Shown in pieces: positions 15,276 through 15,615 of a stretch of 15,615 nucleotides of DNA. The notes beneath the pieces were generated by a model. That model did no database searches and was not told the origin of the DNA. It worked only from the letters and a program-made list of their open reading frames with translations. Source of the stretch: Nocardioidaceae bacterium (GTDB lineage: Bacteria; Actinomycetota; Actinomycetes; Propionibacteriales; Nocardioidaceae); assembly GCA_013813125.1 (NCBI GenBank), contig JACCSH010000332.1, positions 1 through 15,615 of the forward strand, read 5' to 3'. The position numbers were made by a program, and so were the translations under genes. Within the stretch, counting starts at the first letter, position 1. Every line of letters begins with the position of its first letter.

Positions 15276-15615
15276 TGGACCGGACCGTTCTCGCAGACGC
15301 CGACCTGACGGCGTTCGGTCAGGACCCGTGGTGGGTCATCGGCATCAAGGTCTTGTTGGTCTTCGTGATCTTGGTGGTCTTCACCCTGTTCAACATCTGG
15401 CTCGAGCGCCGCGTCGTCGCTCGGATGCAACACCGCATCGGCCCCAATGTGCACGGACCGTTCGGGTCGTTGCAAAGCCTCGCTGATGGCGTCAAGCTCA
15501 TGCTGAAGGAAGACATCATCCCCAAGTCGGTCGACAAGGTCGTCTATGTCCTAGCGCCGCTGCTGGCAGCGATTCCGGCGTTCATGGCCGTCGCTGTCAT
15601 CCCCTTCGGACCTGT
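15275..15615 (+). CDS. nuoH: NADH-quinone oxidoreductase subunit H, 3'-truncated by window edge
   Basis: NuoH is the membrane subunit that forms the floor of the quinone cavity and joins the peripheral arm to the proton-pumping arm. The first 113 codons are present and the frame is open at the window end. Transmembrane helices are seen at about 20-42 and 88-110. Between them is the strongly conserved cytoplasmic loop: [16 protein letters not shown] (43-58), [20 protein letters not shown] (61-80) and IIPK (81-84), with acidic residues of the quinone-facing surface. The ATG overlaps the nuoG stop by one base (TGATG), with GGAGAGGGG (15257-15265) 9 nt upstream. Confidence 0.96.
   Translation, partial: MDRTVLADADLTAFGQDPWWVIGIKVLLVFVILVVFTLFNIWLERRVVARMQHRIGPNVHGPFGSLQSLADGVKLMLKEDIIPKSVDKVVYVLAPLLAAIPAFMAVAVIPFGP

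Noticed and set aside
1..15615. Mobile elements, integrase or attachment sites, tRNA or rRNA genes
   Set aside because: No transposase or integrase motifs, terminal inverted repeats with target duplications, or tRNA-like folds were recognised on either strand. The window reads as core housekeeping DNA.

Overview
The window is high-GC DNA with dense genes, many ATGA/GTGA stop-start overlaps and GTG starts. Together with the gene content this points to an actinobacterium (Actinomycetota). A Micrococcales/Intrasporangiaceae-like host is my guess from protein flavour only, not demonstrated. The theme is the anaplerotic link between menaquinone (vitamin K2) synthesis and its use in respiration.

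Layout. Positions 1-2420 hold the 3' part of menC (o-succinylbenzoate synthase) overlapping menD (SEPHCHC synthase). Positions 2499-3419 encode a regulator-like protein with an AraC-type helix-turn-helix fused to a DinB-like domain. Positions 3420-3708, between convergent genes, hold an unexplained set of repeats: three copies of a CACGTG-centred palindrome spaced exactly 51 bp apart, a 16-bp direct repeat, and smaller repeats. Positions 3709-4962 (minus strand) encode MenF (isochorismate synthase), divergent from menG (5152-5841, demethylmenaquinone methyltransferase); the 189-bp space between them carries a duplicated dyad. Positions 6047-7345 encode a MenJ-like FAD-dependent prenyl reductase. 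From 7432 the nuo operon runs nuoA-B-C-D-E-F-G and the 5' end of nuoH, leaving the window at 15615.

How the genes work together. MenF makes isochorismate, MenD and MenC convert it to o-succinylbenzoate, MenG methylates the ring of demethylmenaquinone, and MenJ saturates part of the isoprenoid tail. The product is the quinone that NDH-1 (the Nuo complex) reduces with electrons from NADH. MenA, MenB, MenE and the polyprenyl synthase are not in this window. The nuo genes are tightly coupled by overlaps of 1-4 bp from nuoB to nuoH.

Regulation. The most informative regulatory signal is a perfect 9-bp inverted repeat at 6002-6023, just downstream of a TAGAAT -10 element and upstream of menJ. It has the layout of a Rex operator (GTGAA-N4-TTCAC) and equally of a CRP-family site (GTGA-N6-TCAC). 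A second, very similar -10 element (CCTAGGATGT against CCTAGAATGT) stands before nuoA. No clearly new protein system is present. The candidates for undescribed biology are the repeat array at 3434-3696, the paired dyads between menF and menG, and the low-complexity tails on NuoC and NuoE.
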